Origin: Pseudomonas synxantha
GTDB lineage: Bacteria > Pseudomonadota > Gammaproteobacteria > Pseudomonadales > Pseudomonadaceae
Length of the DNA stretch: 64,000 nt
Direction: 5' to 3'
NCBI RefSeq assembly: GCF_900105675.1
Contig: NZ_LT629786.1
Location: forward strand, 5,890,001 to 5,954,000
Part shown: piece after piece, positions 19,797-28,833 of the stretch
Position numbering within the stretch: position 1 is the first letter of the stretch
Layout of the letters: each line of letters opens with the position of its first letter
Notes under the pieces: generated by a model
The model's input: only the letters and a program-made list of their open reading frames with translations
The model's database searches: none
What the model was told of the DNA's origin: nothing
Program-made: the position numbers and the translations under genes

Positions 19797-20939
19797 TCAG
19801 ACCGGTTGCGCTGCTCCAAACGCCCCCTGGCGCAGCAACAACACCACCAGCCCCAACGCCCCAACTGCCATCAGCAGCGGCAACGCATGCCCGCTGATCC
19901 ACTGGCTGCCCGCACCGGCCACCAGCGGCCCTACCAGGCAGCCAATGCCCCACAGCTGCGCCACATGAGCATTGGCACGCACCAGCGCATCGTCGCGGTA
20001 ACGCTCGCCAATCAAAATCAGCGACAAGGTAAACAACCCGCCGGCACTGGCGCCGAACAGCACCCACACCGGCCAGATCAGCAGTGTGTGCATCAACATC
20101 GGCACCGCCAGGCTCGACGCCAGCAACAGCAAGGCACAGCCCAGGAACAGCGTGCGCCGTGGCAGGTAGTCGGCCAGCGCGCCGATGGGCAATTGCAACA
20201 GCGCATCACCCACCACCACCGTGCTGACCATCGCCAAGGCGATTTCGGCAGTGAAGCCCTGTTGCAGGCAGTACACCGGCAACAGCGTCAGAATCATCGC
20301 TTCAAACGCAGCGAATAATGCCACCGCCCAGGCAATCGCCGGCAGACTCAGGCAGAACCGCCACAGCTCGCTGAACGTGACACTGAACGCATCCGCCGTC
20401 GGTGCCCCGGAACGCCCCAGCAACAGCAGCGGCGCCACCACCAACAGGCCCACGCCCACCCAGAAACCGTAGTCATGGTCAGTCCCCATCAGGCCCAGCA
20501 ACAATGGCCCCGACAGTTGGCTCAAGGCATAGGTACAGCCATACAGCGCCACCAGGCGGCCACGCCACTGCTCAACCACCAGCTGGTTGATCCAGCTTTC
20601 GCCCAGGATAAATACAATGGTGAGGATTACCCCGATCATCAATCGCAGCACCAGCCACACCGGGTAGCTGGGCAGGATCGCCAGCAGGCCGATGGACACC
20701 GCCCCGGCCCACAGGCACAGGCGCATCAGGTTGGCGGTGCCAAGCCAGGACGCCATTCGGCTGGAAACCTTGGCCCCCAGCAATACGCCGAACGCCGGCA
20801 TCGCCGCCATCACACCGATGGCGAAACTGCCGTAGCCCCAGCTTTCAAGGCGCAGGGATACCAACGGCATGCTGACGCCCAACGCCAGACCAACGCTGAG
20901 TACCGAGGCCAGGACGGCGAAGTAAGTCGCCCAACGCAT
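19797..20939 (-). CDS. MFS transporter (YcaD-like)
   Basis: A 380-residue major facilitator superfamily protein with about twelve hydrophobic segments. Notable stretches are the N-terminal ATYFAVLASVLSVGLALGVS, GESWINQLVVEQWRGR and ALYGCTYALSQLSGPLLL. It resembles the YcaD group; substrate unknown. ATG 20939 follows AGGAG. Convergent with the PLD gene (26 bp gap). Confidence 0.9.
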   Translation of the reverse strand: MRWATYFAVLASVLSVGLALGVSMPLVSLRLESWGYGSFAIGVMAAMPAFGVLLGAKVSSRMASWLGTANLMRLCLWAGAVSIGLLAILPSYPVWLVLRLMIGVILTIVFILGESWINQLVVEQWRGRLVALYGCTYALSQLSGPLLLGLMGTDHDYGFWVGVGLLVVAPLLLLGRSGAPTADAFSVTFSELWRFCLSLPAIAWAVALFAAFEAMILTLLPVYCLQQGFTAEIALAMVSTVVVGDALLQLPIGALADYLPRRTLFLGCALLLLASSLAVPMLMHTLLIWPVWVLFGASAGGLFTLSLILIGERYRDDALVRANAHVAQLWGIGCLVGPLVAGAGSQWISGHALPLLMAVGALGLVVLLLRQGAFGAAQPV

Positions 20940-20980
20940 TGCCACGCTCCTGTGGAGATTTAAAGGTTCACACAAAACAG

Positions 20981-21070
20981 TGTGGGAGGGGGCTTGCTCC
21001 CGATAGCTTGGTATCAGCCACCGCATGGGGTGACTGGTCTACCGCTATCGGGAGCAAGCCCCCTCCCACA
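20981..21070. repeat. REP doublet (REPIN-like) 3
   Basis: Inverted arms TGTGGGAGGGGGCTTGCTCC and its complement flank a 50-bp spacer, between the MFS gene start and the aldehyde dehydrogenase stop, both on the minus strand. Closely matches the unit at 2922. Confidence 0.9.
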
Positions 21071-21095
21071 TTTGCCTGCGGCGTTTTCTGCAGGT

Positions 21096-22589
21096 TTAGA
21101 GCTTGATCCAGGTCGCCTTAAGCTCCGTGTACTTGTCGAAGGCATGCAGCGACTTGTCGCGGCCATTACCCGACTGCTTGAACCCGCCAAACGGCGCGGT
21201 CATGTCGCCGCCGTCGTACTGGTTGACCCACACGCTACCGGCACGCAGGGCCTTGGCGGTCAGGTGCGCCTTGGAGATATCCGCCGTCCACACCGCCGCG
21301 GCCAGGCCGTATTGGGTGTCGTTGGCGATGGCGATGGCTTCTTCGGCGCTGTCAAACGTAAGCACCGACAGCACTGGGCCAAAGATCTCTTCCTGGGCAA
21401 TCTTCATGGCATTGGTCACGCCGTCGAAAATCGTCGGCTCAACGTAGGTGCCGCCGGACTCCTCCAGAGTGCGCTTGCCGCCTGCGACCAGCTTGGCGCC
21501 ATCGGCGTGACCGGCCTCGATGTACGAGAGCACGGTGTTCATCTGCTGCGTATCCACCAGTGCACCGACGTTGGTGGCCGGGTCCAGCGGGTTGCCCGGC
21601 TTCCAGCCCTTGAGCGCCTCGATTACCAGCGGCAGGAAGGTGTCCTTGATCGAACGCTCCACCAGCAGGCGCGAGCCGGCGGTGCAGACTTCGCCCTGGT
21701 TGAAGGCGATGGCGCCAGCGGCAGACTCAGCGGCCGCTTGCAGGTCCGGCGCATCGGCAAACACGATGTTCGGGCTCTTGCCGCCGGCTTCCAGCCACAC
21801 ACGCTTCATGTTCGACTCGCCGGAGCGGATCAACAGTTGCTTGGCGATCTTGGTAGAACCGGTGAATACCAGGGTATCGACGTCCATATGCACTGCCAGG
21901 GCATTGCCCACGGTGTGACCATAGCCCGGCAATACGTTGAACACGCCTTTTGGAATGCCGGCTTCAACGGCCAGGGCAGCAATACGGATGGCCGTCAGCG
22001 GGGACTTTTCAGACGGCTTGAGGATCACAGAGTTACCGGTGGACAACGCCGGACCGAGTTTCCAGCAGGCCATCATCAACGGGAAGTTCCACGGCACGAT
22101 GGCGCCTACCACGCCGACTGGCTCGCGGGTCACCAGGCCCAATTGGTCGTGCGGAGTAGCTGCGACTTCATCGTAGATCTTGTCGATGGCCTCGCCGCTC
22201 CAGCTCAGGGCATTCGCCGCGCCCGGAACGTCGATGTTCAGGGAATCGCTGATGGGCTTGCCCATGTCCAGGGTTTCAAGCAACGCCAGCTCTTCGGCAT
22301 TGGCCTTGAGCAGCGCGGCGAAACGGATCATCACTGACTTGCGCTTGGCCGGCGCCAGGCGCGACCAGACACCGGAGTTGAAGGTGGCACGGGCATTTTC
22401 CACGGCACGCTGGGCATCGCTGGCGTCACAGCTGGCAACGGTGGCCAGCAAGCGGCCATCCACCGGGCTGATGCACTCGAAGGTGTCGCCGGAAACGGCG
22501 GCGGTGTATTCGCCATTGATATAGGCACGGCCTTCGATCTTCAGATCCTTGGCGCGTTGTTCCCAGTCGGCACGGGTCAGGGTGGTCAT
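21096..22589 (-). CDS. puuC: Aldehyde dehydrogenase, PuuC/KauB-like
   Basis: A 497-residue NAD(P)+-dependent aldehyde dehydrogenase. The catalytic cysteine is C302 in NQGEVCTAGSR, the general base is in LEAGGKSPNI, and the cofactor pocket includes VPWNFPLMM and FTGSTKIAKQ. Overall sequence and length match gamma-glutamyl-gamma-aminobutyraldehyde dehydrogenase (PuuC; KauB in P. aeruginosa), which oxidises aldehydes from putrescine and other polyamines. It would act after the PuuB-like oxidase at 15.0 kb. Strong ATG with GAGGA just upstream. Confidence 0.92.
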   Translation of the reverse strand: MTTLTRADWEQRAKDLKIEGRAYINGEYTAAVSGDTFECISPVDGRLLATVASCDASDAQRAVENARATFNSGVWSRLAPAKRKSVMIRFAALLKANAEELALLETLDMGKPISDSLNIDVPGAANALSWSGEAIDKIYDEVAATPHDQLGLVTREPVGVVGAIVPWNFPLMMACWKLGPALSTGNSVILKPSEKSPLTAIRIAALAVEAGIPKGVFNVLPGYGHTVGNALAVHMDVDTLVFTGSTKIAKQLLIRSGESNMKRVWLEAGGKSPNIVFADAPDLQAAAESAAGAIAFNQGEVCTAGSRLLVERSIKDTFLPLVIEALKGWKPGNPLDPATNVGALVDTQQMNTVLSYIEAGHADGAKLVAGGKRTLEESGGTYVEPTIFDGVTNAMKIAQEEIFGPVLSVLTFDSAEEAIAIANDTQYGLAAAVWTADISKAHLTAKALRAGSVWVNQYDGGDMTAPFGGFKQSGNGRDKSLHAFDKYTELKATWIKL

Positions 22590-22818
22590 GCGAGTGTCCT
22601 CCTCTTATTGAATACAAGGGGCCTGGGGTTCAACCCGGCACCTTTACGAATTCTTGCCCGGCCAGCCTGCTGTTCGGCTCAAGGCAGCTGCCACCCTAAA
22701 CCAGCGGCTGGGGATGTTTCAATATATTTGACATAACGGCGGCAAACGCCCTTGCGATGTTCATTTTAATAAACATAGACTTTGGGCTCTCCAACCCCAG
22801 GCCAGACGGGACACGCAA

Positions 22819-23181
22819 ATGAGCATCCAGGATATCGTCGATTTCAGCCAAGCCAACACGGCCCCCGACCGCTACCGCCCCGCCGCCGAAAAAGTTCTCA
22901 AGGGCGATCCGGAGCAGACGCTCTATAACCACTACAACAGTCCGTGCGGGCAGATGAATGCCGGGGTGTGGGAAGGCGAAGTCGGGCAATGGAAGGTCAA
23001 CTACACCGAACATGAGTACTGCGAGATTGTGCAGGGGGTTTCGGTGCTGCGCGACGCCGAGGGCAACGCCAAGACCTTGCGTGCTGGCGACCGCTTTGTG
23101 ATTCCCGCTGGTTTCAGCGGTACCTGGGAAGTACTGGAGCCGTGCCGCAAGATCTATGTGGTATTCGAACAAAAAGCCTGA
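22819..23181 (+). CDS. Cupin-domain protein
   Basis: A 120-residue single-domain cupin (DUF861/Cupin_3-like). The barrel shows WKVNYTEHEYCEIVQGVSVL as first motif and LRAGDRFVIPAGFSGTWEV as second. Such proteins often accompany amine-oxidation genes, and this one is divergent from puuC across 229 bp. Function unknown. A shared terminator separates it from rpmG. Confidence 0.85.
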   Translation: MSIQDIVDFSQANTAPDRYRPAAEKVLKGDPEQTLYNHYNSPCGQMNAGVWEGEVGQWKVNYTEHEYCEIVQGVSVLRDAEGNAKTLRAGDRFVIPAGFSGTWEVLEPCRKIYVVFEQKA

Positions 23182-23197
23182 TCAGCAAATCACAGGC

Positions 23198-23234
23198 AAA
23201 AAAAAGCCCGCATCGTGAGATACGGGCTTTTTTT
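23198..23234. terminator. Bidirectional terminator between cupin gene and rpmG
   Basis: AAAAAAAGCCCG and CGGGCTTTTTTT form a strong stem, with A and T runs on both sides serving both converging transcripts. Confidence 0.9.
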
Positions 23235-23252
23235 CACAAGGAAGAAAATCAA

Positions 23253-23408
23253 TTACTTGATTTTGCCTTCTTTGTAGATCACGTGCTTGCGAACGCGCGG
23301 GTCGAACATTTTCTTTTCGAGCTTGTCCGGGGTAGTACGCTTGTTCTTGTCGGTAGTGTAGAAGTGACCAGTACCGGCGCTAGAGATCATTCGAATCAAT
23401 TCACGCAT
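23253..23408 (-). CDS. rpmG: 50S ribosomal protein L33
   Basis: A 51-residue ribosomal protein L33 ([20 protein letters not shown] at the start, then [20 protein letters not shown]). This is the cysteine-free form common in pseudomonads. AAGGAG precedes the ATG. Cotranscribed downstream of rpmB with an 11-bp gap. Confidence 0.97.
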   Translation of the reverse strand: MRELIRMISSAGTGHFYTTDKNKRTTPDKLEKKMFDPRVRKHVIYKEGKIK

Positions 23409-23419
23409 GATAGAGCTCC

Positions 23420-23653
23420 TTAGATCTTGCCAGCGGCGCGGATTTCGGCCAGCACGACAGTGATGCCGCGCTTGTCGATGATACGCATGCCTTTGGCAGA
23501 TACACGCAGGCGAACAAAACGTTTCTCTTCTTCAACCCAGAAGCGGTGATGCTGCAGGTTCGGCAGGAAACGACGACGGGTTTTGTTATTTGCGTGGGAA
23601 ATGTTATTCCCAGTCACCGGACCCTTACCGGTAACTTGACAGACTCTCGACAT
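23420..23653 (-). CDS. rpmB: 50S ribosomal protein L28
   Basis: A 77-residue ribosomal protein L28 ([20 protein letters not shown] at the start, [15 protein letters not shown] in the middle), normal length for the family. First gene of the rpmB-rpmG operon, transcribed from a good sigma-70 promoter about 150 bp upstream. Confidence 0.97.
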   Translation of the reverse strand: MSRVCQVTGKGPVTGNNISHANNKTRRRFLPNLQHHRFWVEEEKRFVRLRVSAKGMRIIDKRGITVVLAEIRAAGKI

Positions 23654-24111
23654 GCCTCAGCCCTCTAAAACCACATGCCCAACCCGGCATGGGTTGGCCG
23701 CTTAATCTCTCAGTCATTTGGCGCCAGGCGCCGCGTTTCTTTAGGGTCTTACCGGCTACACCTACAAGCGAAGGAACCGGGCCCCTAGAAAAGAGCGCTG
23801 CTTTATACCAGAAAGACCCCAGTGCAACAACAGCTCGTGTGTTTTTACCACCGTAAATCTTAGTGGCAGACGCCTGAACCACTGCCAGGAGGGGCCGCTG
23901 TGACAGCCGACCGCTCGTCGCACAGAATGATTTACAGCGCCCACAGGCACGGCGAAGTACACGGCGAAACGCGCTGAGGCGCCATCAAAACAGCATTTTG
24001 GCCAAAAGCACAGGCAAAAATGGGCTAGTCATTTATCAATCAGACCTCTACGGTAGGCTTTTTCCAGACTGCACTCGCAGATGGGCCTTCGATCTGCACA
24101 GGAAACCGAAT
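23654..24111. other. Intergenic region between rpmB and the binding-protein gene
   Basis: The 458 bp between divergent genes hold the rpmBG promoter at 23802-23830. The rest contains no open frame with a credible ribosome site and no strong hairpin; it presumably carries the promoter of the solute-binding protein near its right end. Confidence 0.6.
23802..23830 (-). promoter_or_regulatory. Probable sigma-70 promoter of rpmBG
   Basis: On the minus strand, TTGTTG (plus-strand 23825-23830) and TATAAA (23802-23807) are separated by exactly 17 bp, giving a 5' leader of about 140 nt before rpmB. Confidence 0.6.
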
Positions 24112-25704
24112 ATGCGCCTCGCTGCCCTACCGCTATTGCTTGCTCCTCTCTTTATCGCGCCGACAGCTATCGCGGCCACCAACCTGAGCGTCTGCACCGA
24201 GGCCAGCCCCGAGGGGTTCGATGTGGTGCAGTACAACTCGCTGACTACCACCAATGCCTCAGCAGACGTGCTGATGAACCGCCTGGTGGACTTCGACGCA
24301 GCCAGCGGCAAACTGGTACCGAGCCTGGCGGACAGTTGGGAAGTCTCATCCGATGGCCTGACCTACACCTTCAAGCTGCACCCGGGCGTGAAATTCCACC
24401 GCACCAACTATTTCAACCCCAGCCGTACGTTGACCGCCGAAGACGTACGCTTCAGCTTCGAGCGCATGCTTGATCCGGCCAACCCGTGGCACAAGATCGC
24501 CCAGAGCGGCTTCCCCCACGCCCAATCCCTGCAATTGCCGGCACTGGTCAAGAAGATTGACGCCCTTGACCCGTTGACCGTGCGTTTCACCCTCGACCAC
24601 GCCGACTCCACCTTCCTTGCGTCGCTGAGCATGGGCTTTGCCTCGATCTACCCGGCTGAATATGCCGATAAACTGCTCAAGGCCGGCACTCCCGAGAAGC
24701 TCAACAGCCAGCCAATCGGCACCGGTCCGTTCGTTTTCGTGCGTTTTCAGAAAGATGCCGTGGTGCGCTACAAGGCCAACCCGGACTACTTCGCCGGCAA
24801 GCCGGCGGTGGATAACTTGATCTTCGCCATTACTCCGGATGCCAACGTACGCCTGCAGAAGCTGCACCGCGATGAATGCCAGATCGCTCTTTCGCCCAAG
24901 CCATTGGATGTGGGCGAGGCCGAAAAAGACCCAGCCTTGAAGGTGGAAAAAACCGCCGCCTTCATGACTGCATTCGTCGCCATCAACAGCCAGCACCCAC
25001 CGTTGGACAAGCCCGAGGTGCGCCAGGCGATCAACTTGGCCTTTGACAAGAACAGCTACCTCAAGGCCGTATTCGAAGGCACCGGCGAAGCAGCCAATGG
25101 TGTCTACCCGCCGAACACCTGGAGCTATGCCCAGGATTTGCCGGGCTATCCACAAGATCTCGCCAAAGCCAAGGCGCTGCTCGACCGTGCCGGGCTCAAG
25201 GACGGCTTCAAGACCACGATATGGACTCGCCCTACCGGTAGCCTGCTGAACCCCAACCCGAATCTTGGCGCACAGCTGTTGCAGGCCGACCTGGCCAAGG
25301 TCGGCATCCAGGCCGAAATCCGTGTGATCGAATGGGGCGAGTTGATTCGCCGCGCCAAGGCCGGCGAGCACGACCTGCTGTTCATGGGCTGGGCTGGCGA
25401 CAACGGCGACCCGGATAACTTCCTGACCCCGCAGTTCTCCTGCGCAGCAGTGAAGTCCGGCACCAACTTCGCCCGCTATTGCGATCCCGCGCTGGATAAA
25501 TTGATCCGCGCCGGCAAGACCACCAGCGAGCAAGGCGTGCGCACCAAGCTGTATCAACAGGCCCAGGCGCAGATCCAGCAGCAGGCCCTGTGGCTGCCGC
25601 TGGCACATCCGACGGCGTTTGCCCTGGCCCGCAAGAATGTCGAGGGCTATCAGGTGAGCCCGTTCGGGCGTCAGGATTATTCGAAAGTCAGTGTCAAACC
25701 GTAA
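24112..25704 (+). CDS. ABC transporter substrate-binding protein, DppA-like (family 5)
   Basis: A 530-residue periplasmic solute-binding protein for peptides. Signal peptide MRLAALPLLLAPLFIAPTAIA is cleaved before ATNLSVCTEASPEGFD. The SBP_bac_5 core is clear: PSLADSWEVSSDGLTYTFKL, GTGPFVFVRF, and LFMGWAGDNGDPDNF near the C-terminus, a hallmark of DppA. No permease genes are adjacent, so it is a free-standing binding protein that may feed a dpp permease elsewhere. ATG 24112 follows AGGAAA. A REP pair and then the truncated radC follow. Confidence 0.93.
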   Translation: MRLAALPLLLAPLFIAPTAIAATNLSVCTEASPEGFDVVQYNSLTTTNASADVLMNRLVDFDAASGKLVPSLADSWEVSSDGLTYTFKLHPGVKFHRTNYFNPSRTLTAEDVRFSFERMLDPANPWHKIAQSGFPHAQSLQLPALVKKIDALDPLTVRFTLDHADSTFLASLSMGFASIYPAEYADKLLKAGTPEKLNSQPIGTGPFVFVRFQKDAVVRYKANPDYFAGKPAVDNLIFAITPDANVRLQKLHRDECQIALSPKPLDVGEAEKDPALKVEKTAAFMTAFVAINSQHPPLDKPEVRQAINLAFDKNSYLKAVFEGTGEAANGVYPPNTWSYAQDLPGYPQDLAKAKALLDRAGLKDGFKTTIWTRPTGSLLNPNPNLGAQLLQADLAKVGIQAEIRVIEWGELIRRAKAGEHDLLFMGWAGDNGDPDNFLTPQFSCAAVKSGTNFARYCDPALDKLIRAGKTTSEQGVRTKLYQQAQAQIQQQALWLPLAHPTAFALARKNVEGYQVSPFGRQDYSKVSVKP

Positions 25705-25723
25705 GGCGCAACACCTTGCACTG

Positions 25724-25818
25724 TAAGAGCGAGCTTGCTCGCGAAGATCGTTAACGATAATGCGAAAATCCTGGTGCCCCGCGAGATCATCAGGTTTTCG
25801 CGAGCAAGCTCGCTCCTA
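25724..25818. repeat. REP doublet of a second family
   Basis: GAGCGAGCTTGCTCGCGAA near 25729 and its complement TTCGCGAGCAAGCTCGCTC ending near 25816 form a long-range inverted pair. The arm differs from the units at 2922, 7652 and 20981. It lies between the binding-protein gene and radC and is the last REP seen before the island. Confidence 0.9.
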
Positions 25819-25831
25819 GATACGGGTGTCG

Positions 25832-25990
25832 TTATATCCACCCGTATTCAGCCATCGACAGCGGGTCACCATCTCCAACGATGATGTGATCCAACACGCG
25901 CACATCCACCGCCTCCAAGGCCTTTTGCAGCAACTTGGTCAATTTTCGATCAGCTGCGCTGGGCTCTACATTCCCGGACGGATGGTTGTG
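25832..25990 (-). pseudogene. radC: radC 3' fragment interrupted by the island
   Basis: The last 52 codons of RadC/YicR-type DNA repair protein (JAB1/MPN-like metalloprotease fold): it begins at the metal-binding HNHPSG and runs through [13 protein letters not shown] and [12 protein letters not shown] to the C-terminal SMAEYGWI and stop. Immediately upstream of HNHPSG the expected residues (normally a hydrophobic run ending FAHNHPSG) are replaced by unrelated island sequence (NIYHKC), so the gene is split. The 5' part should lie at the far end of the island, outside the window. Confidence 0.9.
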
Positions 25991-26036
25991 ACACTTATGG
26001 TATATGTTCGGAAACGTTGCAGATCTGGAGCTACCG

Positions 26037-27233
26037 ATGCCAGACGTCCCTTTCTGCGAGATCCGAATGATTCGTACTGCCTCCAGCGGCCTCAGGCCAT
26101 ACCTGCTGGTGCAGGGGGTTCCAGTGATCCTAGCAAACCTCTGGGCGGAGGATTTGCTCCACAGATCGCGTCTCAATACCGTCGAAAATTACCTACGTGA
26201 CATCGCTATCGCGTACGAGTGGGCTCTCAGCCGAGGTTCTCCACTGGAAGCGAAGCTTGAGCGCCTAGCGGTGTTCAGCTCAGCGGAACTGACATCGCTG
26301 GCCGAACGCCTCTGCTCCACCAAACGCGGTGCGGGTGCGAGCCAATCGACATGCACCCGACGACTCGAAGCTGTCAAATCATTCATAGATTTCTCCTTCG
26401 AGCACTACGTTGAGCTCAATCGACTAGGTCTACTTGAGCAAAGCCAAGCGGAAAAAAACAAAGCCAAGAATCTGCGAAATCTTCAAAAAAAAATCACCAA
26501 GATTGCATATCAATCAGAACCGCCGCTACCAGCAACGCCACTTGACTCCGGCGGACAAGCCTTATTCAAAGGGGTGCTCAGTCCTGATGACTTTAGGAAC
26601 CCATTCCAAAGTAAACAGATACAGGCACGCAATTACTGTCTGTTCTTAGTAATGCTTGAAACACTTGCCAGGCGTGGCGAAGTGGTTCTCATAGAACTCG
26701 ACGACGTTGACCTTGGTCCCTCACCTACAATACGCATCAAGCGCCCAAGCGATATCAACAGGGAGCGGAGACTGGACGGGGCTAGTCTCAAGACGCGCGG
26801 TCGGATAGTCCCCATAACCGCATCGGTAGCCGCGGTTCTGAACGAATACATTTCCGATCATCGCCCTAAACTGATCAAACCAAAAAGACCTTGTACAGCC
26901 CTATTCGTGAGTTCCCGTGACGGGAGACGGCTATCTGCGCGAACCGTAAACACCATTCTTCGTACCGTTGCAGCCAGCCTCGGCTTGCCAAACTTTTCAA
27001 CACGAATTCATCCGCACGGCTTGAGGGCGACAGGGGCAAATATAGCTCGCAAAAAGTTTGAAAAAAGTGGCGCCAACAGCATTAATGTAAAAGATGCTCT
27101 GGCGTATCTGGGCGGATGGAGCCCCAGCAGCGAAAGTGTTCAGCGCTACTCTCGACAGGCCATATCTGATCGGCTCGGCGAAATAATCAGAAGCTCAGAC
27201 AGCTCAAATTTTCGAGGCAATGAAGATGATTAA
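26037..27233 (+). CDS. ginA: Tyrosine recombinase GinA (first of trio)
   Basis: A 398-residue site-specific tyrosine recombinase. The catalytic set is complete: R212/R213 in [11 protein letters not shown]252 in [11 protein letters not shown]327 and R330 in HPHGLR, W361 in LGGW, and the nucleophile Y371 in VQRYSR. An N-terminal SAM-like DNA-binding domain spans about residues 40-135. ATG 26037 has GGAG six bases upstream; ATG 26004 would add 11 residues. The coding start is only about 46 bp from the radC break, as expected if attachment-site and gene promoter overlap. It overlaps ginB by 14 bp. Confidence 0.9.
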   Translation: MPDVPFCEIRMIRTASSGLRPYLLVQGVPVILANLWAEDLLHRSRLNTVENYLRDIAIAYEWALSRGSPLEAKLERLAVFSSAELTSLAERLCSTKRGAGASQSTCTRRLEAVKSFIDFSFEHYVELNRLGLLEQSQAEKNKAKNLRNLQKKITKIAYQSEPPLPATPLDSGGQALFKGVLSPDDFRNPFQSKQIQARNYCLFLVMLETLARRGEVVLIELDDVDLGPSPTIRIKRPSDINRERRLDGASLKTRGRIVPITASVAAVLNEYISDHRPKLIKPKRPCTALFVSSRDGRRLSARTVNTILRTVAASLGLPNFSTRIHPHGLRATGANIARKKFEKSGANSINVKDALAYLGGWSPSSESVQRYSRQAISDRLGEIIRSSDSSNFRGNEDD

Positions 27234-28833
27234 AATTTCGCCTGCCGAACTCGTAGCCGAGATTGAATGTCGCTTCGGCATCGAGGCCGATGCCTTTCCT
27301 TCCACAGTCAAATCCACCTTCGGTCAGGCTATAACAATTCACAACAATGATGCGTGGGTTGAGAGAATAACGGTAGAGATTGTCGGGTGTGCTCCGATGA
27401 ATATTGCGTGGAGCAAGCCCCTACATTCTAACTTGTTAGTTGAGTGGCTACTCAGAGGGTGGTTCATCGACAGACTCCAAACCCACATCGACCTTAGGCC
27501 TCTGATTGTCGTCCAGCGGCTTCTGGCCCAGCATAAATTTTCGGGAAATGACGCGGATACTATTGGCAATAGGTTATCGACATTTGCTGTACGTGAATGC
27601 ACTCGATTAAAAGCATCAAGCTGGTATGAGGAGCTAGTTGCTCTTCGAGTATTTTATCGATGGTGCTTGGATGAAGAAGTCCCAGGCTTCAACGAACATG
27701 ACAGCCTTGAACTATCACAGCTTACAGTAAAGGCGCATGATAACAGGCATTTAGTCACGATGCGAGATGATGACTTTGGCCCTTTCACTCGCGTACAACT
27801 CGCGAACATTGAGATGAAGCTTGCCAACAATCCGCTCATCACTCATGCCCAACGCACGCTTTTTTTGCTCTGTCGCGACTGGGCTCTTCGCCCTATACAG
27901 TTGGCCCTAATGCAGGTTACTGACTTCGGGATCGATGAGGGCGGCCCCTTTGTAAAGGTGCCGAGTGTTAAAGGAATTAGACGTTCAAGGCTCAGGAGGC
28001 ATCCGAGCAACCTGGTAAAACGTTACATCGCTAACGATACTGCAGAGGCAGTAGAACTTCAGTGCACTTTAGCTGAGACCCAATGCAATGCCGCATCGAA
28101 GGAAATCAACGCGATATGTGCCAGGCATGGAATAAGCACTCCAGTACTTCCTACGCCGTTGTTTCCCTCGGCGTACACAACCGAAAACCGCCTTTTACGC
28201 TTCCTCACCAACCCCAAGCTGACACCATTCACATTACATCTCGACAACCATAGAATAAGTTATGCGCTAACATCTCTCACTTGGATACTCCAGTTACCAG
28301 ACCCTCATCGACCCATACAAAAAACAGAGCCCTTCATGCGGATCACCGCGTACCGACTGCGCAGGACCAAGGCTACTTCAATGGTTCTTTCCGGTGCATC
28401 CCCTGAAGAGGTCGCTGAAGCTTTAGATCATTCAAATCTGAACTCTATAAAGCACTACTTCCATTACAACCTTGAGCTGCAAGAGTTCATAAATACGACC
28501 CACATGGCAAGCCCGGAGATCAATGCAGCCGTGCAGATGTGGTGCGGCAAATTCATGGAAGAAATCCCTGACAGATCCGCGCTAAGGCCAATAAGTGGCT
28601 TAGGATCATGCAATTCTGAAGAGCCATGTCCTTACCACCCGACGGTCACTTGCTATGCATGCCCTAAATTCAGACCTAGCCGTCATGCTAATCATGAAGG
28701 GGCTTTAGCAGACATCACTAAATTCCAGCAGATGCTCGGGAGCAATTCCACTGGCGCTATGGCCCAACAGGTCGAAGCAGCAATTCACGGCGCTAAGTCA
28801 GTAATCATTGCTGTGAAGGAGTTGAAAGAATGA
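27220..28833 (+). CDS. ginB: Tyrosine recombinase GinB (second of trio)
   Basis: A 537-residue tyrosine recombinase-like protein. R224 lies in ALRPIQL, box II reads YRLRRT (R381, with Y378 where most enzymes have His), H404 is in ALDHS, and the nucleophile is Y413 in KHYFHYN. After the catalytic domain comes a cysteine-rich tail (CNSEEPCPYHPTVTCYACPK) that may bind metal. It overlaps ginC by the ATGA of stop and start. In the related Tn554 system two recombinases and a small protein act together; here a third recombinase is present. Confidence 0.85.
   Translation: MKMIKISPAELVAEIECRFGIEADAFPSTVKSTFGQAITIHNNDAWVERITVEIVGCAPMNIAWSKPLHSNLLVEWLLRGWFIDRLQTHIDLRPLIVVQRLLAQHKFSGNDADTIGNRLSTFAVRECTRLKASSWYEELVALRVFYRWCLDEEVPGFNEHDSLELSQLTVKAHDNRHLVTMRDDDFGPFTRVQLANIEMKLANNPLITHAQRTLFLLCRDWALRPIQLALMQVTDFGIDEGGPFVKVPSVKGIRRSRLRRHPSNLVKRYIANDTAEAVELQCTLAETQCNAASKEINAICARHGISTPVLPTPLFPSAYTTENRLLRFLTNPKLTPFTLHLDNHRISYALTSLTWILQLPDPHRPIQKTEPFMRITAYRLRRTKATSMVLSGASPEEVAEALDHSNLNSIKHYFHYNLELQEFINTTHMASPEINAAVQMWCGKFMEEIPDRSALRPISGLGSCNSEEPCPYHPTVTCYACPKFRPSRHANHEGALADITKFQQMLGSNSTGAMAQQVEAAIHGAKSVIIAVKELKE

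Noticed and set aside
25700..26100. tRNA gene as island attachment site
   Set aside because: No cloverleaf or CCA end is present at the boundary; the disrupted gene is radC.
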